Source: Planctomycetota bacterium (GTDB taxonomy: Bacteria > Planctomycetota > GCA-002687715 > DRQF01). From it: a DNA stretch of 64,000 nucleotides. Positions 17,665 to 26,990 of this stretch are shown in pieces. Below the pieces are notes generated by a model, which saw only the letters and a list, made by a program, of their open reading frames with translations, had not been told where the DNA came from and ran no database searches. The DNA lies in NCBI GenBank assembly GCA_020639295.1, contig JACKGY010000010.1:62001-126000 (forward strand). Direction: 5' to 3'. The number at the start of each line of letters is the position of its first letter. Position 1 is the first letter of the stretch. The position numbers and the translations under genes are program-made.

Positions 17665-19884
17665 TCAGAGCGCGCGCGGCTCGAGCTTCAGACTCGCCTC
17701 CGGGTTCGCCATGCTCTCGGCGCGGGCCGAGTCGAGGTCGAGGATCTCGTCGCTCCAGCGCTCGTAGTCACGATCGCAGGTCACCATGACGATCTGATGG
17801 TCATCGAGACGATCGAGCATGTCCTTGGTGACGTCGAGACGCTCCTGGTCGAAATTGACGAAGGGGTCGTCCAGGAAGAAGGGCAGCTTCACCTTGCGCG
17901 AGAGGTGGCGGGCGATGGCCACGCGCATCGCGAAGTAGAGCTGGTCCTGCGTTCCCTGGCTGAGATCCGAGGGCTGGATGTGCGTGTTGTCGTACTTGGT
18001 CAGCATCGGCTCCATGTTGGGTGACAGGGTCACCCGCGTGTAGCGATTGCTGGTGATGCCCCGGAAGATCTCGGAGACCTCCTCGGAGAGCTTGGTGAGG
18101 TCGCCCTCCTGGAACTCGGTCACGCATTCCTCGAGCGTGTCGATCACCACCCTCAGGGCGTCGCGCTCGAGTTCGAGACGCTTCAGCTGCCGGCCCTGCT
18201 GGTCGACCGATTCCTCCAGGGCCGGGATGTCGTAGTCGACGTCGGCCGTGGCGCGGGCGAGCTTGATTCGTGCCTCGGTGAGGACCTCGGCCGTCACCTC
18301 GATCTCCTCGGCCAGCTCGTCGCTGCGCCGGCGGAGTTCCTCCATGCTGCGCGCGATCGCCATCTGGTCCTCGGACATCTCGCGCAGGTAGGGGGCATCG
18401 GCGAGGATGATCTCCATCAGGCCGTTGCAGCGCAGGTTCTCCTCGGCGGTCTTCTGGTAGGTGGCATCGATCTCCGCCCAGTCGCCGAGGACCTTCATGC
18501 CGGTGATCAGCTCGCGCCGTTCCTCGGTCAGGGAGCGGAACCGACGGTAGTCCTCGAGGAGCTTCTCGGGGCTGCCTTCGCCGAGCACGCCGTGGCTGCG
18601 GGCGATGATCTCCTCGATCGCCTGACGCCGACGCTTGACCTCGGCGCCACGATCCGCGACCTGCTGCTCGAGCTCGGCCTTGCGCTCCTTGTAGCCGGTG
18701 GCCAACGTGCGGCCGACGAAGAAGAAGCCGAGGCCGGCGGCCACGCCGATGGCGAGGCCGACCGCGGTGGAGAGGACCGGGATCAGCATGCCTCCGGCCA
18801 TCAGGCCGAGGAGCGCGAGGAGGAGGCCGAGCTTGTCGTTCGGCCTGGGCTTGAGGTTGCGCAGGAGGTCACGGTCGCGGTCGAGCAGGAGTTCGGTCTG
18901 CTCGAGCTCGCCGGTCTCCGAGCGCAGTCGGGCCACCAGTTCCGGGAACTCGTCACCCACCCGGGTGAAGACCGCGAGGCCCTGCTTGACCTCCTTCTCG
19001 ATGGCGGTCATGCGGTCGCGCATCTCGACGAACTTGGCCCGGCGCTTGTCGGCCTCGCCGAAGCGCTCGCGGGCCGACTCGCGGTCGCGGACCAGCTTCA
19101 GGAAGCGCTCGAACTGCTTGAAGGCGGCACGCTCGCTCTCGAGCTGCTTCTTGTTCTGCTCCTGGCGCTCCTCGAGCTTCTTGACCTCCTGCTCGAGGGT
19201 CAGGGTCAGCATGAAGCTGGTGCGGGCATGGTCGAGGCGTCCGAGATCGCCGTCGAGACCCTCGCGCAGGACCTCGATCTTGCGCGGCTTGGACTTGGAG
19301 CGGGTGAGCCAGGGATTCTCCATGGTCAGCTCGCTGAAGCGGCTGTGGAGTTCGTGGAGCACGCCCTTGAAGTCGGTGCTGGTGGAGCCGGTGACCAGCT
19401 TGCGGATCTGGTCGTTGATCGAGGTCTCGATCGCGCTCTGGCCGACGAAGACCGTGCCGCGGAAGACGGCCTCGTCCTGGAAGCCCACCAGCTTCTCGAG
19501 CCGACGGTAGTAGTCGATGTCGTCGTCCGCGTGTCCGCGCGGATTGGCGCTGCCGAGGAAGACGGAGACGAAGTCCTCGCCCTGGCGCTCGAGGATCTCG
19601 GCGGTGTTGTCGGCGAAGTTCCGGCGGATGATCCAGCGGCCGCCGTCCTCGGCGCTCAGTTCGATCTCGCCGGAATACTCGTCATAGTGCTCCCAGGGCT
19701 CGAACTTGCGCTGGAGGGCGCTGTCCTTGAAGCCGAACAGGATGCCGAACATCGCGCTCATGATGGTCGACTTGCCGGCCTCGTTGCGGCCGATGACCAG
19801 GCTCAGCCGCTCGTCGCCGAAGTCGATCTCGATCCCGCGGTTGAAGCTGCCGAAACCGTTGATCTTGAGGCGTTCGATTCTCAT
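17665..19884 (-). CDS. YhaN/SbcC-like SMC-family ATPase with membrane segments
   Basis: A 739-residue ABC/SMC-type ATPase. Walker A is GRNEAGKST (32-40), the ABC signature is LSQGTQDQLYFAMR (about 640) and Walker B is LPFFLDDPF (about 667), so the head is intact. Long charged helices (about 205-345 and 400-600) form the coiled-coil arms. Unlike SbcC/Rad50, two hydrophobic helices (about 352-396) interrupt the coil where a zinc hook or hinge would be, as described for Bacillus YhaN. No CxxC hook is present. The upstream gene overlaps by four bases and encodes the SbcD/YhaO-like partner. Likely a membrane-attached DNA-processing or DNA-binding complex. Confidence 0.82.
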   Translation of the reverse strand: MRIERLKINGFGSFNRGIEIDFGDERLSLVIGRNEAGKSTIMSAMFGILFGFKDSALQRKFEPWEHYDEYSGEIELSAEDGGRWIIRRNFADNTAEILERQGEDFVSVFLGSANPRGHADDDIDYYRRLEKLVGFQDEAVFRGTVFVGQSAIETSINDQIRKLVTGSTSTDFKGVLHELHSRFSELTMENPWLTRSKSKPRKIEVLREGLDGDLGRLDHARTSFMLTLTLEQEVKKLEERQEQNKKQLESERAAFKQFERFLKLVRDRESARERFGEADKRRAKFVEMRDRMTAIEKEVKQGLAVFTRVGDEFPELVARLRSETGELEQTELLLDRDRDLLRNLKPRPNDKLGLLLALLGLMAGGMLIPVLSTAVGLAIGVAAGLGFFFVGRTLATGYKERKAELEQQVADRGAEVKRRRQAIEEIIARSHGVLGEGSPEKLLEDYRRFRSLTEERRELITGMKVLGDWAEIDATYQKTAEENLRCNGLMEIILADAPYLREMSEDQMAIARSMEELRRRSDELAEEIEVTAEVLTEARIKLARATADVDYDIPALEESVDQQGRQLKRLELERDALRVVIDTLEECVTEFQEGDLTKLSEEVSEIFRGITSNRYTRVTLSPNMEPMLTKYDNTHIQPSDLSQGTQDQLYFAMRVAIARHLSRKVKLPFFLDDPFVNFDQERLDVTKDMLDRLDDHQIVMVTCDRDYERWSDEILDLDSARAESMANPEASLKLEPRAL

Positions 19885-21254
19885 GCCTCGCTCCCCTCGG
19901 CCGGGACGGCCGCCTCGGCCGCCTCGGCGGCCTCGCCCTCGCGGTTGAGCTTCCGCCGGTACTCCAGCATCGCCTTCACGCGTTCCTCCAGGTCGGCGAC
20001 GCCGACCGACTTCTTGATGCTCTCGGCTTCCACCGTCTCGTCCGAGTCGGGAATGAGGGAGTAGATCGAGTCGGCGGGAACCTCCTCCTCGACGAACTGC
20101 TCGACTCCCATCTTGAGGGCCTTCTCGTGGACCAGAAGCTCGCGCATCGATTCCGCCGTCTGGCCCTGGCGGTCGATCTTCTGCTTCAGCGCCGCGATGC
20201 GCGCGGCCATCTTGCGGACGAAGTAGCCGCGGATCGTGTTCTCGCTCTCGATCTTGCCGAGCAGCGCGGAGTCGACGAGACGCGACTCGTCGACGATCTC
20301 GAGGTGCCAGAACGACTCGGCCAGCTTCTCCTGGATCTCGTCCAGCGAGGCCACGAATTCGGCCGTGCCGGTGAGGGTCACCCGCACGATGCGGTCCTTG
20401 CCGCCGAGCGTCGCCAGCGCGTTCTCGAGGGCGGCGGCGTCGGTGATCCGCTCCGCGCGCAGATCGAGGCGGACGTGTTCGATGCTCTTGCGGTTGCGGA
20501 CCAGGCGTTCGACGTGGACGCCGCCGGCATCGTCGAACTCCACGACGACCGGGCCCTTGTCGCCGTACTCGCCGTCGGCGAAACCGCGACCTTCGAGGGA
20601 GCCGGGGTAGACCAGCATGCTGTCGCCCAGACGCTCCTCCTGGAAGCTACGCCGGCCACCGAGGGCGACGTAGTCGAAGCCGTTCTCGGCCAGGGCGCGC
20701 AGATCGAGTTCGAGCTCGTGCGGCTTCTCGGCGTCGATCCCGTCCTGGGCCGGGCGACCGTGGAGGAGCGCGACGTGGATGCCCTTCTCGGCCGCCCGGG
20801 GGAAGGCCGGCAGCGGCCTCGGGGTCTGGCCGGGGACGAAGGCCAGACCGTAGAGGAAGACCCGGCGACCCTTGCGCTCGAAGACCCGCGGCGCCTCGGG
20901 GGCGGTGTTCAGGAACAGCTCGACTCCCGGGAGCCGCTCGGTGCGATAGACCGAGTTCTTGTAGGCGAAGCTGTCGTGGTTGCCTGGGACCATCGCCACC
21001 AGGATGTCCTTGGCGAGGAGACGGGAGATCAGTCCCTTGGTGAAGCTCCAGAGCTCCTCCTCGGGCCGATGGTGCTCGAAGAGGTTGCCGGCGATGAGCA
21101 CGCCGTCGATGTCGTTCGAGCGATCGAGCGCGAACTCGACCGCGTCGCGGAACGCCAGGCGGAACTCCTCGGTGCGGGTCCTGGCCCGGTCGGCCAGATA
21201 GTAGTTCTTGCAGCCGAGGTGGAGGTCGGCGAGGTGAAGGAAACGCAAGCTCAT
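19881..21254 (-). CDS. SbcD/YhaO-like metallophosphoesterase with altered active site
   Basis: A 457-residue Mre11/SbcD-type calcineurin-like phosphoesterase. Motif I (ADLHLG, D10 and H12), motif III (PGNHD, 90-94) and motif IV (LLHG, H165) are kept. Motif II, normally GDLFD, reads GNLFEHH with Asn57 for the metal-bridging Asp. Motif V, normally GHxH, reads ALGGRRSFQ (197-205), so both histidines are lost. Nuclease activity is therefore doubtful. The C-terminal third is helical with an acidic, Ala-rich end. GAGG precedes ATG 21254; the frame extending to 21500 has no support. It overlaps the ATPase gene (ATGA), so the subunits are coupled. Confidence 0.8.
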   Translation of the reverse strand: MSLRFLHLADLHLGCKNYYLADRARTRTEEFRLAFRDAVEFALDRSNDIDGVLIAGNLFEHHRPEEELWSFTKGLISRLLAKDILVAMVPGNHDSFAYKNSVYRTERLPGVELFLNTAPEAPRVFERKGRRVFLYGLAFVPGQTPRPLPAFPRAAEKGIHVALLHGRPAQDGIDAEKPHELELDLRALAENGFDYVALGGRRSFQEERLGDSMLVYPGSLEGRGFADGEYGDKGPVVVEFDDAGGVHVERLVRNRKSIEHVRLDLRAERITDAAALENALATLGGKDRIVRVTLTGTAEFVASLDEIQEKLAESFWHLEIVDESRLVDSALLGKIESENTIRGYFVRKMAARIAALKQKIDRQGQTAESMRELLVHEKALKMGVEQFVEEEVPADSIYSLIPDSDETVEAESIKKSVGVADLEERVKAMLEYRRKLNREGEAAEAAEAAVPAEGSEA

Positions 21255-21534
21255 GGCTACCTCGTCAGGTCGAAGGCCTCGTGGTTCGCAGCGCGACGAG
21301 CATGGGCGGACCCCGGGCCCTGGGGCCCCGTCCTCTCGGATGCTCGCGACGATGGATGGTCCAACCGCAGACTCCCGTTCTGGAGTTGCCGCGATCCTAT
21401 GGGGGCGGAGGGACAGATCGGGGCCCCGACGGGGTCGGGCCGGAGTCTTTACCGGAAAGTCGAAAGGCCGGGATCCGGGCGGGTCCGGGCCGGCCGTCAC
21501 CGACCCGGACGGAAGACGGTCGCCTGCCGCGACT

Positions 21535-23325
21535 TCAGTCGCCGGTCACCGAGGCCCGGTTGAGGAAGAGCAGGGCGAAGCAGGTGTCCTCGTAGCTCCG
21601 CCGAGACCAGGAGCCGTCGCGTTCCTGCCAGTCGAGCAGGTGCTGGGCGCCCTCGGCGTACCAGGAGCGACCGCCGAACTCGCGGCGCTCGAAGAAGGCG
21701 CCCACCCGCTCCAGACCATAGAGCCAGTAGTAGTGGCTCGAGCCCTTGCCCGGATTCATCTCGGGGACCCAGCGCTGATCGAGCCAGGCCAGCGCCTCGG
21801 CGATGGGCGCTTCCGCCGCCTTCGCCCGGGTCTTGTCCCGCGGCAACATCCGGGCGCAGATCGAATGCACCGCCAAACCCGCCGCGGTCATGCTGCCGGT
21901 CGTGGGCTCGTCCTTGGGCTTGCGTTCGGCGACGTAGTTGTAGCCGCCGTCCTTCTGCGGGCGCTTGATCGCGAAATCCCAGGCCTTCTCGAACACCTTG
22001 TCGTCGACCTTGGCTCCGCCCTCGACCGCCGCCTTCAGACCGAGCAGGGCGTACTGCATGTTGGAGAGGTCGGGGCGACCGTCGGGATAGCCCCATTGGC
22101 CGTCCGGAGCCTGTTTGTCCGCCAGCCAGTCGGCCAGGGCCTGGAGCCGCTCGGTGTAGCGCTGCTTCGACACCGCCCGGAGGAACATGGCCTCGAGCGC
22201 GACGCTGTAGACCTTCTGCTTGGGCAGGGCCTCGGTCCGCTGGACCAGGTCGAGGATGACCGGGTCATCGCGGTCGAGGCCCGACTTGCGCAGCGCCAGC
22301 GCGCCCAGGGCCATCACCCCGAGGGGGTAGTCCTTGGTGTTGCCGACCTCCCAGTTGCCGCTCGGCTTGCGTTCCTTCTGGAGCCAGGCCATGCCGCGGT
22401 CGATCGCCTCGTTGATCTTCTTCTGGTCCGGATTGGCCGCCGGCTCGGCGGCGAAGTCGCCCTCGCCGAGCAGGACGAAGTCGATCTCGACCGGGCGCCA
22501 GCCCGGGCGGGCATCGACGAGCTCGCTGACCTCGATCCGCCAGGCCGTGCCGGTGGTCGGCTTGAAGCGGACGCGCTGCAGGTCGCGGAAGTCGCCCTCG
22601 TGCCGGGCCACCGTCTTCCAGCGCCGGCCGGAGAGGACCTGGACCTCGAGCTTCCTGGCCACGCCGAAGCCGCCTTCGGCCTGATGACGGATCTGGACGC
22701 CGTCGTACTCCGCCTTGTCGTCGAGCTGGACCTGGACCCAGACCGGGAGCTTGGCGTCGGCGGGCTCGAAGCGGCTCCGGCGATCGCCGTCGAAGGCCTT
22801 GTCCACCTCGTGGCCGCCGAGCCCCGGCACCGAGGAGCTGTAGCGTCCCGTGCCGATGGCGGCCTCCACGGCCTTCTCGTCGGCGCCGGGGAAGAGGATC
22901 TCGCTGATCGTCGGCGACCAGCGGTCGTTGATCAGGGCGGTGACGTCGATGCGCCAGATCTTCGCCGCGGTCCGGGCGAAGCGGGTCTCGACCCGGTCCT
23001 GGTCGTTGCCGGTCACCTTCTTCAGCGACTTCAGCTTCTCGACCGCGTCGCCGGCCAGGATCTCGAAGTCGCGGGGCGCGCCCTTCAGGTCGCGGATGCC
23101 GCTGACGATCGTGAGCCGATCGCAGGTCCGGGCCTCGGGGAAGGTCACCTGGATCCAGGCGGTCTTGTCCTTGAACGAGGCGCTCCAGCGGGTGCCACCG
23201 TCACCATCGAAGGCCCGCGCGGGCTGGAACTCGTCGCGCTCGAAGCTCGAGGCCTCGTAGCTCTGCGCCCGGAGTCCGAGCGGCAGCAGGATGAGGTAGA
23301 GAAGGGCGAGCCATCGGGGGAGCAT
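21535..23325 (-). CDS. Secreted protein with discoidin-like domains and alpha/alpha toroid
   Basis: A 596-residue exported protein. A signal peptide (about 1-21, ending LRAQ) is followed by two discoidin/F5-8C-like regions (about 25-150 and 160-290; FDGDGGTRWSASF, and KAFDGDRRSRFEP with WVQVQLDD), usually carbohydrate- or surface-binding. The C-terminal 300 residues form a prenyltransferase/squalene-cyclase-like helical toroid with repeated motifs such as IDRGMAWLQKERKPSGNWEV and LADKQAPDGQWGY. No obvious catalytic DxDD is seen, so it is probably structural or binding. GAGAGAGG precedes ATG 23325. It is downstream of, and likely cotranscribed with, the 725-residue gene. Confidence 0.78.
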   Translation of the reverse strand: MLPRWLALLYLILLPLGLRAQSYEASSFERDEFQPARAFDGDGGTRWSASFKDKTAWIQVTFPEARTCDRLTIVSGIRDLKGAPRDFEILAGDAVEKLKSLKKVTGNDQDRVETRFARTAAKIWRIDVTALINDRWSPTISEILFPGADEKAVEAAIGTGRYSSSVPGLGGHEVDKAFDGDRRSRFEPADAKLPVWVQVQLDDKAEYDGVQIRHQAEGGFGVARKLEVQVLSGRRWKTVARHEGDFRDLQRVRFKPTTGTAWRIEVSELVDARPGWRPVEIDFVLLGEGDFAAEPAANPDQKKINEAIDRGMAWLQKERKPSGNWEVGNTKDYPLGVMALGALALRKSGLDRDDPVILDLVQRTEALPKQKVYSVALEAMFLRAVSKQRYTERLQALADWLADKQAPDGQWGYPDGRPDLSNMQYALLGLKAAVEGGAKVDDKVFEKAWDFAIKRPQKDGGYNYVAERKPKDEPTTGSMTAAGLAVHSICARMLPRDKTRAKAAEAPIAEALAWLDQRWVPEMNPGKGSSHYYWLYGLERVGAFFERREFGGRSWYAEGAQHLLDWQERDGSWSRRSYEDTCFALLFLNRASVTGD

Positions 23326-23338
23326 CGGAGAACCTCTC

Positions 23339-25516
23339 TCAGCGGTCGAAGTCGAGGGTCAGCGGGATGCTGGCCTCGTCTCGGTCCGGCACCTCGAATT
23401 CCGCCACCGCGCCGGCGAGCGCGGCGCTGGCCGTGGCAAGGTAGCGGCCGGGGGGCAGGGCATCAATCCGGAGCTCGCCCGCGCCGACCTCGTGCTCGTG
23501 GATACGCAGCCAGAGCCCGGGCGCGAGCGGTTCCTCCAGGCCCTGGAGCAGGAGGTCGAAGCGCTCGGGCGCGTCATGCCCCGCGGTCCGGATCGCCAGG
23601 CGGACGGGGCGCGGCCTGGGCAGAAGCAGGCTGAGCGGGGTCGGGTCGGCGCGGGGATGATCGATCACCAGGGCACCGAACTGGCTCTCCAGCCAGCTCC
23701 AGCCATCGACCTGCTCGAGGCCGCCACCGAAATAGGCGAGCAGGGCGACCCGGCCCGGCGACAGACCGGGAAAGAGCGCGCGCCCGGCCTCGTCGACCGG
23801 GGCCAGGGTGAAGCTGCCGTCGGCGCCGACCGCCGCGATCGCGGGCGGCCGGACCGGCCGGCCTTCCTGGTCGCGACAGCGGACCTCGAGCCCGGGGGCC
23901 AGGCGGAGCGCGAGCTGGATCTCCCTCCGGCCGTCGCGGGCGCCCCGGCCGCGCCAGGATCTGGCCTCCCGACCCGGTGCCCGGGCCAGGACGACGATCT
24001 CCCCTTCGGGGAGGCCGAGGATCTCGAGCCGACCCTCGGCGTCGCTTCCCCCGATGCCGGGCAACCAGTCGGGCGGTTCGTCGCGGCTGGCGGCGATCAC
24101 CACCCGCGCGCCGGCGATCGGGTCGCCGGACTCGGCGGCGACGACCCGGAGGACCAGCTCGCGGCCGGGCGGCCGGTCCGTCGGCTCGAAGCGCAGGGTC
24201 TGGTCGGCCTCGATCTCGAAGCGGCCGACGCCGCGGATGCCCTGGCGGTCCCAGGCACCCAGGTCGACCATCGAGTACCAGCCGCAGAAGAGCGGGATCA
24301 GGACCCGCTCGGGATCCTCGGGATCGTCGGGGAAGGCGGCGAGATCGAAGAGCAGCAGCTCCTCCTCGAGCCGCTCGTCGTCGGCCCGGGCCTCGTCCGG
24401 GTCCGGGAGATCGCGCAGGGGCAGGAGGTGGGGGATCAGCTCGCGGGCGAGCGACAGACGCCCGGCCTCGCCGCCGAAGAGCGCCATGTCGTCCTGCATG
24501 TCGGCGATGACGTCGGCGGGCATCAGGTTCTCGGCCCCGGGCAGGAGGAAGTGTACGTCGCCCGCGCCGTTCCAGGGCACCTCGAAGCGGCCGCCGACGT
24601 TGCGGTGGAGGCCCACGATCTCCGCGCCGCGCGATCGCAGCGCGACCAGGACGGCGTCGATGGCCGGCAGGATCGTCGTGGTCTTCGCGGTCGGATCGGC
24701 GCTCGGGACGGCCGGGCGGATCGTCCAGGGCCCGCGCAGCTCGAGGACGTCCGTCTCGTCGGGTCGCCAGGGCCGGGTGATCGGGCCGGAGCGCAGGTCC
24801 GGCTTGCCCTCGAGCGACCAGGGCCGGTCCCGCCCCCGCAGCGGGCGGAGCGGCGGGGTGAGGTAGAGGCCGGTTCCGGCCTCGGGAAGGGCCGGCCGTT
24901 CCGATGGGTGGTCGAGCCGCGGCTCGTCGACGAGTTCGAAGGGACGAGCCGCGAAGGGACCGTGGAGTTCGCGGACCTGCTCGTGGCCCAGCTCGATCCA
25001 GACGCCGCCGGGCACCGAGTCGAGGAGCAGCGCGATCTCGTCCGGGGCGCGCCGCGTCGTCGCGCGCAGGATGCGCCGACCGGCGAGGCCGGGCAGGTCG
25101 GCATGGACCGCCTGCACCGCGACGCTGGTCCGGTCGAGGTCGAAACCCTCGGGCAGGCGGAAGCGGAGCCAGGAGGGACCGCGGAGGAAGCCGCCCTCGA
25201 TCACGGCGGCCTCGGTCGTGACGTCGTCCTCCGAGTCGGCGACGGGCCTGATCGACGGCGCGGTCCCGGCGTCGTCTCCGAGGCGGTCCTTCCCGACGTC
25301 GGCCCGGGCGCGGCGGAAGGCCGGCTCGGTGGCACCCGGGCCGTCGACTTCGAGGCGGCGCTCGTCGCGGGCGGCTAGACTCGATCGACCCCCGTCACGG
25401 AAGCCGATCAGCTTGCCGATCAGCCAGCCGAGGATCAGGAGGGCGAGGAGGACCAGCAGACTCCGCCAGCCGGGTCGCAGCCGCCGCGCCGATCGAGATC
25501 GCTTGCCTCGGGCCAT
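23339..25516 (-). CDS. Membrane-anchored protein with carboxypeptidase-regulatory-like domain
   Basis: A 725-residue protein with a basic N-terminus, one membrane helix (about 18-36) and a large extracytoplasmic part. The C-terminal region (about 470-725) has beta-sandwich segments of the carboxypeptidase-regulatory-like type (GDPIAGARVVIAASRDEPP, DAEGRLEILGLPEGEIVVLA; a final one ending DALPPGRYLATASAAL). The middle is Pro-, Asp- and Arg-rich and unrecognised. It lies 13 bases upstream of the discoidin-toroid gene. A function in the envelope is all that can be said. Confidence 0.65.
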   Translation of the reverse strand: MARGKRSRSARRLRPGWRSLLVLLALLILGWLIGKLIGFRDGGRSSLAARDERRLEVDGPGATEPAFRRARADVGKDRLGDDAGTAPSIRPVADSEDDVTTEAAVIEGGFLRGPSWLRFRLPEGFDLDRTSVAVQAVHADLPGLAGRRILRATTRRAPDEIALLLDSVPGGVWIELGHEQVRELHGPFAARPFELVDEPRLDHPSERPALPEAGTGLYLTPPLRPLRGRDRPWSLEGKPDLRSGPITRPWRPDETDVLELRGPWTIRPAVPSADPTAKTTTILPAIDAVLVALRSRGAEIVGLHRNVGGRFEVPWNGAGDVHFLLPGAENLMPADVIADMQDDMALFGGEAGRLSLARELIPHLLPLRDLPDPDEARADDERLEEELLLFDLAAFPDDPEDPERVLIPLFCGWYSMVDLGAWDRQGIRGVGRFEIEADQTLRFEPTDRPPGRELVLRVVAAESGDPIAGARVVIAASRDEPPDWLPGIGGSDAEGRLEILGLPEGEIVVLARAPGREARSWRGRGARDGRREIQLALRLAPGLEVRCRDQEGRPVRPPAIAAVGADGSFTLAPVDEAGRALFPGLSPGRVALLAYFGGGLEQVDGWSWLESQFGALVIDHPRADPTPLSLLLPRPRPVRLAIRTAGHDAPERFDLLLQGLEEPLAPGLWLRIHEHEVGAGELRIDALPPGRYLATASAALAGAVAEFEVPDRDEASIPLTLDFDR

Positions 25517-25567
25517 GGCCCCGATGGTAGCGTCCGGGGCCGCCCTCGTCGCCGACGATCCGCCGGA

Positions 25568-26962
25568 TCAGGCCGGGACCGGGCCGAGCAGGGGCGTCAG
25601 CTCGCCGCGGGCGATCCGCGTCCGATCCTCGGCATCGAGGACCTGGTGGCCGATGCGGCCCGGCTGGCCGCGCTCGCGACCGAGGTCGACGAAGGTGAGG
25701 CTCTCGAGGCAGGCGCCCAGACGTTCGAGCAGGCGCTCGCCGCCGGGCTGCAGGGCGAACTCGCGCAGGCGATCGACCAGGTTCTCGGCCGACTCGGCCT
25801 CGATCGTGGCCAGCACGAGACCGGCCCGGGAGGCCACGACGCAGGCGTCGCGCAGGGTGACCGCCTCGTCGATCTCGTCGACCGCGATGACGTCGGAACC
25901 CTTGTCGATGGCGCCCTGGAGCAGTCCGTCGCCACCCAGGTGGAAGCGGTTGAGCTCGGCCCGGATCAGGAAGCCGGAGTCGTCGCCGAACTGGTAGCGC
26001 TGGGTCCGGGCGAAGAGCGTGATCAGGTAGTCGTGGCGCCGGAGCGAATCCTCCAGCAGGGCGGTGAACAGCGCCGTCTTGCCGCTCGCCAGCGGCCCCG
26101 CGATCAGGTGCAGGCCCCGTTGTCCGCGCAGGAGTGATCCCAGCTGGGGCGCCTCGGGGGCCAGGTGGCCGAGCGGCGGGATGCTGCGGCTGGCCGGGCT
26201 GATGATGCAGGCGGCCCGCCCCGAATCGTGGAAGGCATGGACCTGGAAGGTGCCCGCGCGATCGGTCGAGTAGTAGACCGAGACCTCGCGATTCTCCGCG
26301 TAGTGTCGGGCCTCGGTGGGAGCGAGGAGGGCGGTGAGGAAGCCCTCGATCTCGCCCTTGGCGATCTGATCCTGCTTGATGGTGGTGAAGCCGGTCCCGG
26401 TCTTGATCCGCGGCCGGCCGCCCGGGCGCAGGAAGAGGGCCGAGCCGCCGAGGTCGTTCAGGGCGACCAGGAGTTCGTCGAAGGCATGGATCGTGTAGCG
26501 GTCACGGGCCGGCGACTTGTTCGAGGCCACCTGGTCGAAGACCTTGGTGAGCTCGCGCTTGAAGCGGTCCTCGAACTGCTCCTCGACCACCGCCGAGGCG
26601 TCGCTGCCGTCGTCCTCGATCAGATCGTCGCGCTCGTTCTCGTCCAGGTTGCGGGCGATCTCGAGCAGGAGGTTCTCGGTGTCGAGCCTGATGTTGCGTT
26701 CGCGCGGCGCGACGTCGAAGTCGATCGCGAACAGGCCGCCCCGCCAGAAGAAGATCTTGAAGGCGGCCTGCTCGCCGACCGCGAGGGTGTCGTCGATCGC
26801 CGAGACGATCTGACCCTTCTCGAAATAGAGGAAGCCCTTCTTGCCGCCGCGCTCGATGGTCACGAGCGCGGTCTTGCGGCTCATCATCAGGGTGTGGGTG
26901 ATGTCGAAGATGCTGAAGCTCTTCAGGTCACCCTTGACGCTCTTGGACTCCACTTCCTTCAT
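25568..26962 (-). CDS. DUF4388 domain fused to divergent PilT-like ATPase
   Basis: A 464-residue protein. Residues 5-100 match DUF4388 (SVKGDLKSFSIFDITHTLMM, GFLYFEKGQIVSAIDD), often found in gliding/pilus regulators. After an acidic linker, residues 155-450 resemble PilT: YTIHAFDELLVALNDLGGSALF, Walker A AGPLASGKTALF instead of GPTGSGKST, and a Walker B region SDVIAVDEIDEA. The usual GEMRD and histidine box (TLHTN) are replaced (VLATIEAES). ATPase activity may be weak or lost, so a regulatory partner of PilT is likely. It lies 28 bases after the pilT stop on the same strand. Confidence 0.75.
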   Translation of the reverse strand: MKEVESKSVKGDLKSFSIFDITHTLMMSRKTALVTIERGGKKGFLYFEKGQIVSAIDDTLAVGEQAAFKIFFWRGGLFAIDFDVAPRERNIRLDTENLLLEIARNLDENERDDLIEDDGSDASAVVEEQFEDRFKRELTKVFDQVASNKSPARDRYTIHAFDELLVALNDLGGSALFLRPGGRPRIKTGTGFTTIKQDQIAKGEIEGFLTALLAPTEARHYAENREVSVYYSTDRAGTFQVHAFHDSGRAACIISPASRSIPPLGHLAPEAPQLGSLLRGQRGLHLIAGPLASGKTALFTALLEDSLRRHDYLITLFARTQRYQFGDDSGFLIRAELNRFHLGGDGLLQGAIDKGSDVIAVDEIDEAVTLRDACVVASRAGLVLATIEAESAENLVDRLREFALQPGGERLLERLGACLESLTFVDLGRERGQPGRIGHQVLDAEDRTRIARGELTPLLGPVPA

Positions 26963-26990
26963 CGGTCGATCCTCCCCCGCGCGGACACGG

